64,000 nucleotides of DNA from Pyricularia pennisetigena (GCF_004337985.1 NC_043744.1:5055316-5119315), one strand, 5' to 3'. Shown: positions 47,698-59,690, counted from the stretch's first letter. Numbers and translations are program-made. Notes: a model not told the origin generated them from the letters alone.

Positions 47698-50333
47698 GAA
47701 AAAAGAGTCGTGTTCTTGTACAACATGGTGTGGGACGAACAACATGCGATGGGCTTGCCGGTTTAGAAGAAAATCGCATCTCGACATGGCCATTCGTTCG
47801 ACCAGTCATCGAGGCAATAATTGGCAAACAAAGTTGTGGTTACACATACAAACGCAACTCCTCGTAAGGAAGAGAAAGGGAAAAAAAGCCCTCACAAGAA
47901 AGAGGTTAAAAGCGGATGATTTACCAAACGCGGCACATCTAGCAAATGGGGGCAAACGACCAGAAGGGGTTGCCTACCTCGGCTTTTCTTGCTTGTTTTT
48001 TGTTGCTTCTCTTTTTTCTTCTCGTGCTTATTTGTTAGACTGATCTCCTCTTTGCTGGCATTGAATAGTCCCGAGCCCTCACAGCCATCAAGAAAAAAAA
48101 ACATTACAGATGAAAAAGGTGTGGTGGAGGCCCGCTGTCAGGTGGGCATCCCGAGGTCCCGAATTCTCGCACGTAAGGGCATGCATGACACATCTTTCAT
48201 ATCAAAGGTAAGCCAAACAAGGTGCTTAAGAAAAAGTGTTCAAACAAGCAAGGTCGAGATTGGAAAAAAAAGGGAACAAAAAAGGTGCATGTCGTGATAC
48301 TCGTGTAAAGTCGTAAATTGTATTAGTGTGGTGTAACTGGAGACTTGAATGAAAAACAATAGCCGTCTTTTTTATTATATTTTTATACTCCAGCTCCCGA
48401 AAAAAAAACTTGTTTCTTTGTCACATGAAGTTCACAGGGGGTTTAAAAAAACAAGGTAGATAAAAATACTGGGGTATTCAAATTGCAAGACATTATGGTG
48501 ATGGATCACGTCAGCGAGAAGAACTCCCGGTTCCTGCGGCTCAAAGGAAACCGCGTCCTAGACATTACAAAGATCATTTTCTTTTCTTTTATTCCCTCTT
48601 TTGCTTGTCAAACCCGCATACAAAAAGACGGGAAAGTTGCGCGAACCATGTTATCCACCCAACCATTTTCTTTCCCCTTTTCCCAAAAGAACAAAAAAAA
48701 AAGACGTCCTTACTCCCGCCCATTAATATGCCATGCAAGATTTATAACCCGCCCCTTGCCGCACAGCATCTGCATACCGACCCCCTTTTTTTTATTTTTT
48801 ATTTTTATTTTATTTTTAATTATCTGTTCCCCCCTCCCCTCTCTAGCTTGGCTCCTTCTCCCCCCTCAGAGCGGGGTCCGACTTTATGATAGGCTAGGCT
48901 TATCCTCGGAGGGGATTGGTAATTTTCCATGACGGGCCATCTGCCTTATACCCCAGGAACACACACCCCCCCATCATCACGTTGTAAGTGAGTATGGATG
49001 GAATGGGTTGGTTGCCCCGAAAGTGCATTGCGGCCGACTACTGCTGCTGCGAAGAAAATAGGAAAAGAAAAGAAGCCTTTAATTAATAAGAAAGATATGG
49101 TATGTATGTAGTCGCTTTCGTTTGTTCGATCTGCTTGCTTGGAAAGAACGGAATACCGACACAAAGAACAAGAAGAAAGAAAAGAAAAGCAAAAGAAAAG
49201 GCCACACCTTATTGAAGTCTAGAACTAAACCTAGACTAGTGAGAAACGGGAGGAAGCGAGTCCAAGTGACTCTTTTCTTCTTCTTTTTCTCTTTGCCCCT
49301 TCAAGATTCTACAGGTACCATGCATTTAGTCATCCATTATACAGTAGCCCCATCCGCAGACATGCTTTCAGCTGCTTACATACATACAACATAGCCCTCC
49401 AATAGCTCACCACTCTCTCACCTGCCCTTTCCAGCTGGCGGCCCCCCCCCCCTCCTCTCTCCCCGTCGTGTTCATCGCGTTGTCCGAGCTGCCAGGATTC
49501 TGGAGCCAATGGAGGGGCCAGCTAGGCGAGTTGGAAGGTCAAACGTCGCCCCGTTCTTCTTCGTGGTCTTTTTTCTTTTTGTTTTTGCCCACAGCCACCA
49601 TCGCCAAGACCACAAACCGGCAATGTCCTTGCGCTTTTGAGAAAATGCCAATATGCCCTCGAAAGATTCAGGTAGGGGTTGCGCCAACCGGGGTGTGCAT
49701 GGCTCCCGATCCTGCAGATAGTAGATAGTGGGGGTGTATTACGACTTTGGCGAAAAGCCCCCGATAGGGATATGATGGTGATGTGATTGTCAGTGTCTGG
49801 ATCGCGAAATCCGAACCAGCTGGCGTATACACAAGTCCAACCAGCTGATAGCTACCCTCCCTTTCTTTTCTGGCGTTTCATAAGTAAAGAAAGAAAAAAA
49901 AAAAAACGGAAAGGCTGATAAAACCTGTCCCTCCTAAAGTCCTGTCCTGAGCATCTATCCCAGAAAGTCATAACGACAATCTTCTGCTCCTTGCGGATCG
50001 CTGTGCTTGACATATAAAGTCCAGACACCCTCCCTTTAAAGATGCATTTTTCATCACCTAAATGACTTGTTTAGGATCTGACCACCAACTGGGCCATACT
50101 GGTAACGAAATCTTCCCACCTCCTTATAGTTGCTTGGCTCTCGTCAACACATATAGCAAAGACGCGCTAGAAGCCCTCTTCTGCATTCCCCACCACCCAC
50201 ACTCTTTGACATCACATCCCACCTTCTCCTTATCATATACAGCTCATACGTTGGAGCCCCTACACCTCATTCGGCAACGGGCAAACAGAAAGAACAGAGA
50301 TTAAGGGAAGAAGGGGAAAAAGGAAGAAAGAAC

Positions 50334-52440
50334 ATGCCTTCTTCTGTACATTGCCCGTCCAGCCCAGCTTTCAGCACACGGAGCTTCCCGCTCAGATCTC
50401 ACGCTGCAGCATCCCCTGTCGTATCCCGGACCACAAGCACGCCGCCAGACATGTGGTCAAGGAGCAGGAGTCAAAACGGCTGCCAAGTTCCGTCATACAA
50501 GGTTCGAAGGGACTTTGACACCCGCGCGGCCGAACCCGCGACCCCAGTTGTAAACGGAACCAGCCCCTATCGCCAGATAGAAAGCCCATATGGCGAGGAT
50601 ATCGAGAAAATAAGGGAGAGGGAATATCCGCAAATGAGCAATGGTAGATTCAGACAATTTCTTTCCTATGTCCATAACGTACTTGCAGTTTGCACGTATA
50701 CTTCCACAAGCACACGCTTTAGTATGTCTTTCCGTACGACCCTAATGCTAATCAAGGCACGCTACCAACAGGCGTATACCTCGACCACAGCGGAGCGACC
50801 ATCTACGCCCGGTCCCTAATAATCGCCTTCGCGGACAAGATGATGAGCAACCTGTACGGCAACCCGCACTCGGCAAACGAACCAGCCCGGCTATCCGGGG
50901 AGATGGTGGACGAGGTGCGAGAGCGGACGCTGCGGTTCCTAGGCGCGGACCCTAGGCACTTCGACCTCGTCTTTGTGGCCAACGCCACGGCGGGCATCAA
51001 GCTCGTGGGCGATGCCTTTCGCGACCTCGCCGAGAAGACATGGAGCGGCACCTTCTGGTACGGATACCACAAGGACGCGCACACCAGCATCGTCGGCGTG
51101 CGCGAACTGGCTGGCGCCGAGGCCCGCTGCTTCATGAGCGACGCCGAGGTTGAGCGCTGGCTCGGCGGATCGGTGCCGTCCGACGACGGCTTCACAAACT
51201 GGCATCGCCACCGACCATACCAGGGAGGCGGCCGGAGGCGCACAGCCGGTGGCGGGTTGGGGCTGTTCGCCTACCCGGGACAATCCAACATGACGGGTCG
51301 ACGGCTACCGCTGGCGTGGCCTGGGATGCTGCGGCGGTCGCGGCCTCACGCAAACACTTATAGCCTGCTGGATGCGGCGGCGTTTGCCATGACGAGTCCC
51401 ATGGCAGCCGTATTTGCGGACCCAGATGCCGCACCCGACTTCACCGTATTGTCGCTATACAAAATCTTTGGCTTCCCAGATCTCGGAGCGCTGGTGGTGC
51501 GGCGCGACTCGGGCCACATCCTGACGCTGCGCAAGTACTTTGGCGGCGGGACTGTAACCATGGTGTCGGCGGTCGGGGCTGCCTGGCACAGGAGCAAAGG
51601 GCGCGAGGCTGTCGCGGACTCAGCGACACATGGACAACAGCAACACCAGCCTCAGCACGCCCGGTACCAAATCCACGACGGGCTCGAAGACGGCACGTTG
51701 CCGTTCCACAGCATCCTGGCGTTGGGAGAGGCAATAGACGTCCACGCGCGGCTATTCGGAAGCATGGAGAACATCTCACGGCACACTTCTCGACTCGTGG
51801 CCAGCCTATATGGTGGTCTAGCAGGGTTAAGACACGCCAACGGTGGGCCAGTGGTGCAAGTATATGCCGAGGGTGCTGATGGCTCGAGGACGTTCGGCGA
51901 CTCTGCGAGGCAAGGAGCGACGGTGGCATTCAACGTGCTCGAGGCGGACGGCACCATTGTGCCATACTCCCAGGTCGAGGAGTTGGCAAACCGGAGAGGG
52001 ATATACATCCGGTCTGGTGGTAAGTTTTATTGCTCATCCCTGGTCAGCGTTAGTGACCCGACTTGATAAACCACTTGCTTATGCGGTATTTCAATATTTT
52101 ACAGGCATCTGCTGCCCTGGTGGCATGTTCACAGCCCTAGAATACGAGCCCTGGGAGCTAGAAAGAGCCCTCTCTGCCGGACACCACTGCGGTCCTGGAA
52201 GTCATGACCTCATCAACCAGTTGCCCACTGGGTAAGACACCTACGCCTTCGTTTTTCCAAACTGATAGATTGAAAGCAAGCTGACTTCAGATCGACACAA
52301 CTAGTGTCGTCCGTGCAAGCCTTGGCCCGATGAGCACCGTGCGTGACGTTGACATGTTCGTTGAGTTCATGCGTGACACGTTCGCGACACCACGACTGCA
52401 GCAATCGCCGGTGCTGGAAAACATACTGTTTCAACGCTAG
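50334..52440 (+). CDS. Molybdenum-cofactor-sulfurase-like PLP enzyme (class V aminotransferase fold), no MOSC domain
   Basis: Four exons: 50334–50643, 50772–52019, 52105–52231 and 52305–52440; 606 residues. Introns are 128, 85 and 73 bp; every junction keeps frame. The core resembles the N-terminal cysteine-desulfurase domain of Moco sulfurase: IREREYP…GVYLDHSGATIYA, NLYGNPHS, FVANATAGIKLVGDAF, FWYGYHKDAHTSIVG(V)RE, then DFTVLSLYKIFGFPDLGALVVRR, whose Lys is the PLP-binding residue, and YFGGGTV. The end matches too (IYIRSGGICCPGG, GVVRASLGPMSTVRDVD). Full-length Moco sulfurases continue into a MOSC domain, which is absent here: the frame stops after LFQR. The first ~95 residues are a Ser/Pro/Arg-rich extension. 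It may be a cysteine desulfurase or lyase of specialised metabolism; the substrate cannot be read from the sequence. Confidence 0.87.
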
Positions 52441-53276
52441 CAAATGAAGCAAACGAGGTGTCCAGCAAAGATCAAAGACCGTGCTCATACCCTTTGGCTG
52501 AGATGTATAGAGCAGGGATGTTGTCAAGCAGCAGCCCCTGGTCTTCTCACTTCTCCTTTGTTCGTTTGGCTGTTGGGTCTTTTGTTGGGTACGCATAGGA
52601 CATACAATTTACGGCGAAATGATTTGGTGGGGGGCGAGGGCGCTTTCAAACATGGTGGGGTCGTTGGAAACGATAAATAATCTCGGTGAATAGCCAGTGT
52701 CTTTTTGTTGTGTTCTTTTCCTTTGTCCGTACATATATTGTAAGATGAGGCGCATACGCTAGTGGGGACCACCAGGTACATACAGTCTATAACCTGTGAG
52801 TGTCTGCAGTCAGGAAATATGGCGCTGGCTGCAGTTTATACATCGACCTTGGTAACTTTTGGTCTCTTATCACACAGCAGGTCGAGAATAGCTTGATTTC
52901 ATGCCCATGATCTCTGAATATCGGCAGTGCATTGAGCCTCGCCAAGGCTCATGTTATCTTGCCCATTGATCGACGTGAAGGCACGCAGAGTTGTCTTGGG
53001 GGTCTTGATGCGGAAGTGTTGACTGATCCAAGCCACACAGCCAAGCTGTACCAGGGAAAAGGTCGTCGGAATGGTCACAATTGTTGTTCAAGTTTCCCGT
53101 ATTTGTCAGGCCCGGCGAACTACTGTAGAAGAGAGCCCTGAAACCAAAAGGGGAAGACGAGCAGAGGCTGAACCCTTGATCGGTCCTCAGGGACGTTAAG
53201 GATGCTGGTAGCATATCGAGGAGCAAAGCGCAGGCATAGCGCTGAGGATCCCCAACTGATGCGATTGCTTTCGTCT
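52441..53276. other. Convergent intergenic region
   Basis: Shared 3' flank of the PLP enzyme (+) and PYM (−). No gene is supported in these 836 bp. Confidence 0.5.
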
Positions 53277-53918
53277 TCAGTCCTTGCTCTCCCCAACCTC
53301 ACCCTGGCCGTTCTCCTTCTTGCTGTCCTCGGTATCGATTCCAAGTGACTGAAGCTCCCTAATCAGCTCGTTGATCTTGATGACCTTGGCGATCTGCTCT
53401 GGCAGCAAGCTACCACCACCTTCCTTCTTCTGCTCCAGCTCCTTCGCCTGCTTGAGTTTTTTCTTCAGGTTTCTAATCTTCTTCTCCTTCTCAACCTCGG
53501 GATCTACAGCTTCTGCGACAGGCTTGGCGTCCCCATTGGCAGCGGCAGCGGCGGGCTCCTCCGTCTTGCCCGCCGCCGCCGCCGCCGCCTCCTCCTCGGC
53601 GGCTTTGGCCTTTTTCCTCGCCTCGCGCCGCTTTGCATTCTTAAGGCTGGCGGCGGATGCGGCAGACGAGGTTGCCTCTTTACTATCGTCTTCCTTGAGC
53701 CCCTCGGCGCCGGGAATGCCGCCGCCCTTGCCTCGGTTGCGAAATGCCTCGGCGGTGCGGTTCTTGTACAGCTCCACGTCCTCAGGCGGGCGGTAGCCGG
53801 GTCGGATCTTAATGGCCTTGCGCGTGCTGCCATCGGCGCGCGTCGATTCGGGGATGTGCCGCTGGCCGCTGTCGTCGGTCACGATGCCCGAGTTTGAGGT
53901 TTTGGCCGTGGTCGCCAT
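53277..53918 (-). CDS. PYM1: PYM, partner of Y14 and Mago (exon-junction-complex disassembly)
   Basis: A single exon encodes 213 residues. PYM binds the Mago–Y14 heterodimer and helps strip exon junction complexes from translated mRNA. The N-terminal Mago-binding motif is clear at residues about 9–50: GIVTDDSGQRHIPESTRADG, then KAIKIRPGYRPPEDVELYKN. A Gly-rich patch follows. The middle is Ala/Glu/Lys-rich, predicting helix with an RRExRKKAK basic stretch, and a coiled-coil-like C-terminus (KIRNLKKKLKQAKELEQKK…EQIAKVIKINELIRELQSLGI) resembles the eIF2A-related tail of the family. The first ATG matches the family start. Presence of PYM agrees with the intron-rich gene structures of this genome. 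Confidence 0.93.
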   Translation of the reverse strand: MATTAKTSNSGIVTDDSGQRHIPESTRADGSTRKAIKIRPGYRPPEDVELYKNRTAEAFRNRGKGGGIPGAEGLKEDDSKEATSSAASAASLKNAKRREARKKAKAAEEEAAAAAAGKTEEPAAAAANGDAKPVAEAVDPEVEKEKKIRNLKKKLKQAKELEQKKEGGGSLLPEQIAKVIKINELIRELQSLGIDTEDSKKENGQGEVGESKD

Positions 53919-54426
53919 GGCTGCGGCGGGGGGTGTGGTTATATCGGTCCCGATCGAGGCTCAATTTGTTATTCTATTTGTTTGACGTGGAAATAAACAA
54001 AGAGCTGTATTACAGCGTTAGAATGAGGGGAGAAAATTGCTGGCAGCCAAGTTGCAGATGGTGTCTCTAAGCTTCGCTTGTGACTGAGCGAGGTTGGTAA
54101 GGTAGGATCCATGTCATGGTGGGGTGCATTGTACCCTGCATGCAGTTCCCTCGTTGGTGGCCGGGATGCTTGGGTTAGGGTCCTGTGTTTGTCATCGCGC
54201 AGTACGTGCCTGCCATACAGTAACCAGCAAAACAGAGTGGGACCATCGATCCTTGTGTACTATATTCAAATGAATACTTTAATACGCTCGGGTCCTGCGT
54301 GAAATTATAGGACGTGTTCTCAGCAAGTCAATGGCACAAAAAGAAATGGCAAACTTTTTTTTCTACAAGTGGAACCTTGAAGCAAAGGTCATACATAATG
54401 CGAAAGAATCAAAAGTTCAGGTGCAT
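53919..54426. other. Intergenic: PYM promoter
   Basis: 5' flank of PYM and the 3' flank of the tRNA gene; no coding signal. Confidence 0.5.
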
Positions 54427-54511
54427 TGCATCAGCCGTGAATCGAACACGGGGCCCATCGAATCATTTCATTGAATGGCAACGATGGATTTTACCACTAA
54501 ACCACTGATGC
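54427..54511 (-). tRNA. tRNA-Gly (GCC) with 14-nt intron
   Basis: The minus strand folds into a complete cloverleaf: acceptor GCATCAG/CTGATGC with discriminator A, D arm with AGTGGTA loop, anticodon stem CATCG/CGATG with loop TTGCCA…T and anticodon GCC, 4-nt variable region, T arm CCGTG/CACGG with loop TTCGATT. A 14-nt intron (54462–54475) sits one base 3' of the anticodon, the canonical place for nuclear tRNA introns. The mature length is 71 nt before CCA, normal for tRNA-Gly. A-box and B-box (GTTCGATTC) promoters are internal. Confidence 0.95.
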
Positions 54512-56282
54512 TAACGAATCATGTATTACTGCTAGGACATTCCTCCTAGTTAGACTATAGCACCCTATCACTTCCTCACCTTCATTGACCAGCTGGTTTG
54601 TAGATAGTCAGAAACAACATTTGAAACTTTGCCTTAGCAGAATCGAACAAATTTGGCGAGGTCTATCTCGACCTCCAGGTTACAAAATGGTCTGCATCCT
54701 GCTCCCATTCACTAATCGAACAATCGATTACTGCAACGAACAGTTCCCCTCCACCCCTCGATTGCCTTTTCCCCCAAACATCAGATTTTAGACCAGACAC
54801 CTGCACCGGCCATGGATTCAATCAATCGTTTAAGAAAATTTATCCTGTATTGCTCCTGCTAGCTATCAAGCTTGCGCGTATCAGCGAGCAGTTGTTGCCT
54901 ATCAACGGCACCCCAACTATATTGGCAGTGCGCAATCCGCAAGGCTCCCTATTTACTAAGCTGTTGTCCATTCTGCAATAACGAGTTCATGGTTCTAGGA
55001 ATACGCTGCCATCCACCTGCAACTCAAAGGCCGAGATCGGAATGGTTGACTTTGACGAAAACGACAAATCTGGACACACAACAGCGTACTATAGACAACC
55101 ACCAGTCGCGAGTCTTCGCTGCTGAGGAGCACAGCACTCGACGACGTGAGCCTTTCAAGCTGCCCACGCATGGCTGAAGCAGTTGGAGCTATAGAAACCG
55201 GCCCTGAAGTAACACTGCTCGGTATTGCGGATAACCTGTGGGTTCGACCACGTCGTCGGTACGCTAAAAAGGAAGTGAATGATGAGATTGTTCCACCGTT
55301 GATATCAGCTGACCTGAACACATGCCAGTGGTTGACGTCTGCTTACAGATACATGGCATTGCGTCCCTTGGTGCGTGAGATGTGGTAGGGTGCCTGATAA
55401 GTCCCGTCCAAGTTCAAGATAGGTCAGCCTGCACCCTGAACAATCTCAAAATCCCACGCTCGAATTGGCTTTACCGTTGTTGCTTTGTACTCTGTATCTC
55501 TCCCGACCGCTTCCTTAGTAGACTACTCTCTGTCTATTCACAAGTAAAACCAACAGCCCTCTGCACCAAAGTTCTGTATTTTCCCTGGCAAACAACTTTT
55601 GGGTGCGCGACCAACTTGGACCGCGAGGTCAGTTGCCTCTTGATTAGATTCGGAATCACGGTCATGAATATTATTCAGGCACCACTATTGGGCTGCGCAC
55701 TGGTGGTGCTCGATAAACCCAACCTGCCGGGTTTCCATATTTGCATCAAAACAACTTTAATGGCTGCCGCAATGCTCGGTGTTTCAAAGATAGAGATTTG
55801 GCGAATTTTGATCGGGACGAAATGATCAAGGGGCTGCCCCAAGAAAATCTGTACCGAGTTCTTTTTCCTCGCTTCTCGCAACCTCTGTTATGTCCTAATA
55901 CTTGACCCTTGTTTTCCTGACTTGCCTCAGAGCTTCCTGAGATGCACCCAGAAAATCAAAGGTAGGTCTTGTGGTATACCTGGCACTCACAACAGTGCGG
56001 ATTTCTTGTTCGTCTTATGTGGTGTAAATGGCTTCATCGGCTGGGAAGGCGAAAAAAAAAATAGTAGGAAATCAGGGTTAAGCTTTGGATAAAAACCCGC
56101 CCAATGATTCATCTCATCTAGGTAAGGAAACTAATATTGCTGATTGCGAGGATCTTCAAAACGGCCCTCTAGGTCCAAGAAAATTGCAGGCCTCCTCTCG
56201 TCCTCAGGGCTCGCAACTAAAATGATCCACCGAATCTTATGATCTTGAACTGGAGCTCAATGTCTTGTTCCCTTTCTTTTCT
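54512..56282. other. Intergenic region without supported gene
   Basis: About 1.8 kb between the tRNA and the Dabb gene. The right end is the 3' flank of the Dabb gene. Open frames of 60–150 codons exist on both strands (for example + 55146–55388) but none has a recognisable motif, start context or splice partner, so I call none. The stretch could include decayed sequence. Confidence 0.45.
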
Positions 56283-56762
56283 TCAGAAAACACCGTCGAG
56301 AAAGTCAACCGCAACGGCTCTTTCGACCAAAGGATCCATTGCCTTGGCCAATGCCTGGTGCGCTGGATCTTGGTTCGTATAATAGTCCCTGTCCTCCGCC
56401 GAGGGGAACTCGACCACAAAGGCGTGTGTCAATCCTTCCTGAACATAGGTTTTGCCAAATAGTGTTGATTAAGTAGCCGTAAAATCGGAGAAGGGGGTAG
56501 GATAAGGTCTAACCTGACAGTCCTCCTGAGAGTTGTCCCTGCCCGCCTTCAGGGACAAAATGTATGGCGCCTGGCTCGTGGGGTGGATGCACTTGTCCTT
56601 TAGGGCGACGAATTGTTTGCAAACCTTGAATCGTTTCAGAAGCAAATATTAGGATTTTTTTTCGTTTCCCAAATTTTGAAGCGGAGATGCGCATACGTTC
56701 CTGACCTCCTCATCGGAAGCAGATGCCTTGAACGTGAACAGAACAGTGTGAACCAGAGTCAT
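56283..56762 (-). CDS. Dabb (stress-responsive A/B-barrel) domain protein
   Basis: Three short exons, 56697–56762, 56514–56624 and 56283–56438, joined in phase 0, give 110 residues. Introns are 72 bp (GTATGC…TTCAAG) and 75 bp (GTTAGA…TTCAG). The protein reads MTLVHTVLFTFKASASDEEV, then VCKQFVALKDKCIHPTS, then LTHAFVVEFPSAEDRDYYTN, followed by DPAHQALAK and VDF. This is the dimeric alpha/beta-barrel (Dabb) pattern: start VHTVLFKF-like strand, xLxHAFVxEF strand and the conserved DPAHxxF/L block. Relatives include plant stress proteins and small fungal cyclases or lyases; which chemistry applies here is not visible. No long open frame covers it, so it would be missed without splicing. It is the last intact gene before the AT-rich block. 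Confidence 0.85.
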
Positions 56763-57490
56763 GGTGAACAACAGGGGTTAGGAGCAGGTGTTTGGTTCGG
56801 TGGAAAATAATAATACGAGCAGATAGACGAGAAACAAAGATAGTCTAAACCAGAACAGTTTAGATCATTGATGATGGTAAGCATTTGGGGAAGCTGAGGG
56901 CTGGCCAAGGCTGTTATAAGTCGAGGTACATTTTGGGTTTGGCGGGGGTTCAAAGCGCCCGTCCGCTTACCCCGCTGTCGCTGACTCGGGACGGGCCACA
57001 GCGGTTCGGATCCGCATTTAGGCGTTGTTTGGGAAGTGGGACAACCTGTGGAACTGCTACAACACTACAGTCCAACAGTACAATCAAATCGACTTTCTTC
57101 ACCCAACCTCTGCCAAGTTGACAACAACCGCGAAACTTGAATCGGGCTCACGCGCGGGCCTCGGTGTATTTATGATGACACTTCAGGAGGGTTTGAATCG
57201 AGGCCGCTGGCGACTGCTGGGCTTGAGGCTCAAGAACACTAGCGCTAACGCCCTACCCAAAGCACACCGAAAATCATGCTCATGGAGAGGATCTGCTGGA
57301 CACAGAACCATAGGGCTGAGACGCAAATGCCTGAGTCGCTGCCGCTGAGGACAATAATGCTGGCACGCAAGGTCGATGGACACTGGCGCAAGATCAACCA
57401 ATATCAACACATCCACAATATATGTGATAGTAACTACTGTTGGTTACATTTAAGCTCTCAACGCCTGGTGTATAAGCCCTGATTGAAACA
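56763..57490. other. Dabb gene promoter and isochore border
   Basis: The left part is the 5' flank of the Dabb gene. GC content is still ordinary to about 57480 and then drops sharply. I see no gene; the open frame at 57025–57348 has no family signal. Confidence 0.5.
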
Positions 57491-58783
57491 ACTCCCCAAC
57501 TGCCGAAATATGAAATTTATTTCCTGTTATCTAAACTACGTAAATCGCATTGTGACACTTTTGAGACGAGTAAAGGATTAGCTTTCACCGCGAATTTCTC
57601 GTTTCCGGTGTATTAGCAGTGGCATTCCAGATGTAGACATGTACTGGAAATGTGCACCTTAAAGTTGTGGTTTAATCTTTTACAATAGTTTGTGCAGTAA
57701 TTTGATAAAAGGCAGAACTTGTAAGTGTATAAAACCAAAGATCGGCTGCTTAGTAGTAAAGGTTGTATATCTGTAAAGCGTCTTTTAAATAATGTATCAA
57801 ACATGTAAGCAAATTTTAGCTTTTATTTTTCAGATTTGAATGAGAATGGTATAAATATCTTGCTGATTGTAGTTTATAATGCTGGTTGGTGAAAGCAAAT
57901 ATATTACAGTTTAGGTTATAAGGCTGCAAGTTCTAACTGAAAAAATGTAAGGTTTTGGAAATAAATAGCAAAAGAACGTACAAATTATGGGTTCACGAGG
58001 TATTTGAATACCAGGCACCATCTTATACATAACAGAAAAACAACATTTAATCAAGTAGTTTTTTTTTCCAAAGGTTGAAAAAAATCATTTATAGTTGAAC
58101 AAACTTTTATATAATCCATATTATAGATTTTGATTGTGAAATTTTGAAAATCGATATTTAATTATAGACCAGTTTTCTTAGAATAATTAGAAAACGCCCT
58201 TTTAAATGCTTTCTTTGCTTTATACTTACGTTATTCCAGTTTATTTATTTACGTATAATAATTCTGTACATTTAAATCCTTTATATCCTGACAATAGTCT
58301 CAGGGCTCATCCCTGAAGCCTAGAGCTTCACTCATTGAGCCGTGGCTCAATTCGTGGCTTTGCAATGTACCTGTAGGTCCATCCAAAAAACGCTCTGGTT
58401 CAGGTCTGAGGACAGCTTGGCGATTTTCGCCGCTTATGGCGGTATTTTCGACAATTCGGCGACCAACACTCCGTTAAAAAGAAAATCGTAAAAATAAACG
58501 GATTGCACGTTGGATATAATATAAATACGGCTATTAACAACGATTTATTTTTTATTTTCATACGTATAATTAGGCGAATGCGATACCACCTGCCCTTAAT
58601 CCGTTTATGGCGGTACTAGTTTTTCGATTTTTTGTCGATTTTCGATTTTCTTTTTATATTATTTTTATTTTTTAACCAAATGTTGAAACTTTTTCACGTG
58701 GGGGATGGTATACTTATAAATAACGATATATAAAATCTTGGTATATACATCGGATTATATAAGCCGTTACATAATTGATTAGG

Positions 58784-58785
<2 letters not shown>

Positions 58786-58814
<29 letters not shown>
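58786..58814. repeat. (AT)n microsatellite
   Basis: About 14 AT dinucleotides just inside the left arm of the inverted-repeat element. Confidence 0.9.
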
Positions 58815-58820
<6 letters not shown>

Positions 58821-59486
58821 AATTTCACAGTTAAAACGTGTTTATATTTTTACCAATTTTAACGATATGAACACCTAAATTTCAGGAATGGGATGACGTA
58901 TAATAACAGACGTCCACTTAAAGTCCACTCTTTAATATTCAACTTAATAATCTTTTTATAAAAACAATGGTAAATTTCTATTATTTTTCGATTTTTGTAT
59001 TTTAATTAATTTAATAAAACTCATGAAGAAAAGTAAAAACAAGTTCATAACTGTTACTAATATACCATTGTTGCCTTCATATTTTATTAAACTTCACCGA
59101 TTATTGGGTTAATTATTTATTTTTTGATAAAATATTTATTTTACGCGATAATTATACACATTTTGCACCGTTAAACTGGTAAAACTACTAAGTTTATTGT
59201 ATAGTATCATGCTTATATGATGAACTATTATCTATAATGATAAATCAATCATTACAAAGTATAATTGATATATAAATATTAATAGAATCAAGATAGCTAT
59301 AATAATGGTTTCTGCGGTCAAAAAAATAACAAAAATCCAAATATTGCAACGCAGGTTACCTTGTATTTTTACAATTTTGATTTAATTTTTATTCCAATAT
59401 TTAATTGCATATAGTGGCTATACTGTTATTGGTGCGTATGCAATGCAGATACAGTGCGGATACAATGCAGATACCCGTCATAAACG

Positions 59487-59690
59487 TAGTCTCAGTGCTC
59501 AGACTAGACCCCCCTGCTCCGCAGTGGGGACCGAACGCTCCATGTACCTTTCAGCCATATGGTTTTTCGACCAATTACATTGGCCGAAAAGATCGCGCTC
59601 GTTTTAATCTGAAGACATTTTGTCGCATTTCGCCGTTTATGGCGGTACCACCAACGATAATTTATTATATTTCGCCGTTTATATCGGTAT
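59487..59690 (+). repeat. Second repeat family, internal copy
   Basis: This ~200-bp stretch begins TAGTCTCAGTGCTCAGACTA and runs through CGCAGTGGGGACCGAACGCT and the CATGTACC, GGTTTTTCGACCAATTA and GGCCGAAAA blocks to CCGTTTATGGCGG. It is a direct copy of 61449–61650 with scattered C/T and G/A differences. Confidence 0.8.

Larger units (their letters stand above)
44987..50333. other. Gene-free stretch (5.3 kb) rich in homopolymers
   Basis: No gene is supported between the dismutase and the Moco-sulfurase-like gene. The stretch carries repeated A/T runs (T17 near 45149–45165, A35 at 46476–46510, and several runs of 8–12 between 47100 and 48800), an (AG)14 microsatellite at 47667–47694 and C/T-rich segments. 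The last few hundred bases are the CT-rich promoter and leader of the next gene. Short open frames here coincide with the low-complexity runs. Confidence 0.55.

Noticed and set aside
47660..47700. (AG)n tract as CRISPR-like or regulatory array
   Set aside because: It is a plain dinucleotide microsatellite; there are no spaced repeats, and CRISPR arrays are not expected in a fungal nucleus.
52305..52310. Alternative acceptor TTCAG at about 52290 for the last exon of the PLP enzyme
   Set aside because: It breaks the frame of the conserved GVVRASLGPMST ending; the CTAG acceptor ending at 52304 preserves it.
55146..55825. Two open frames between the tRNA and the Dabb gene
   Set aside because: No recognisable motif, no splice continuation and no compositional support.
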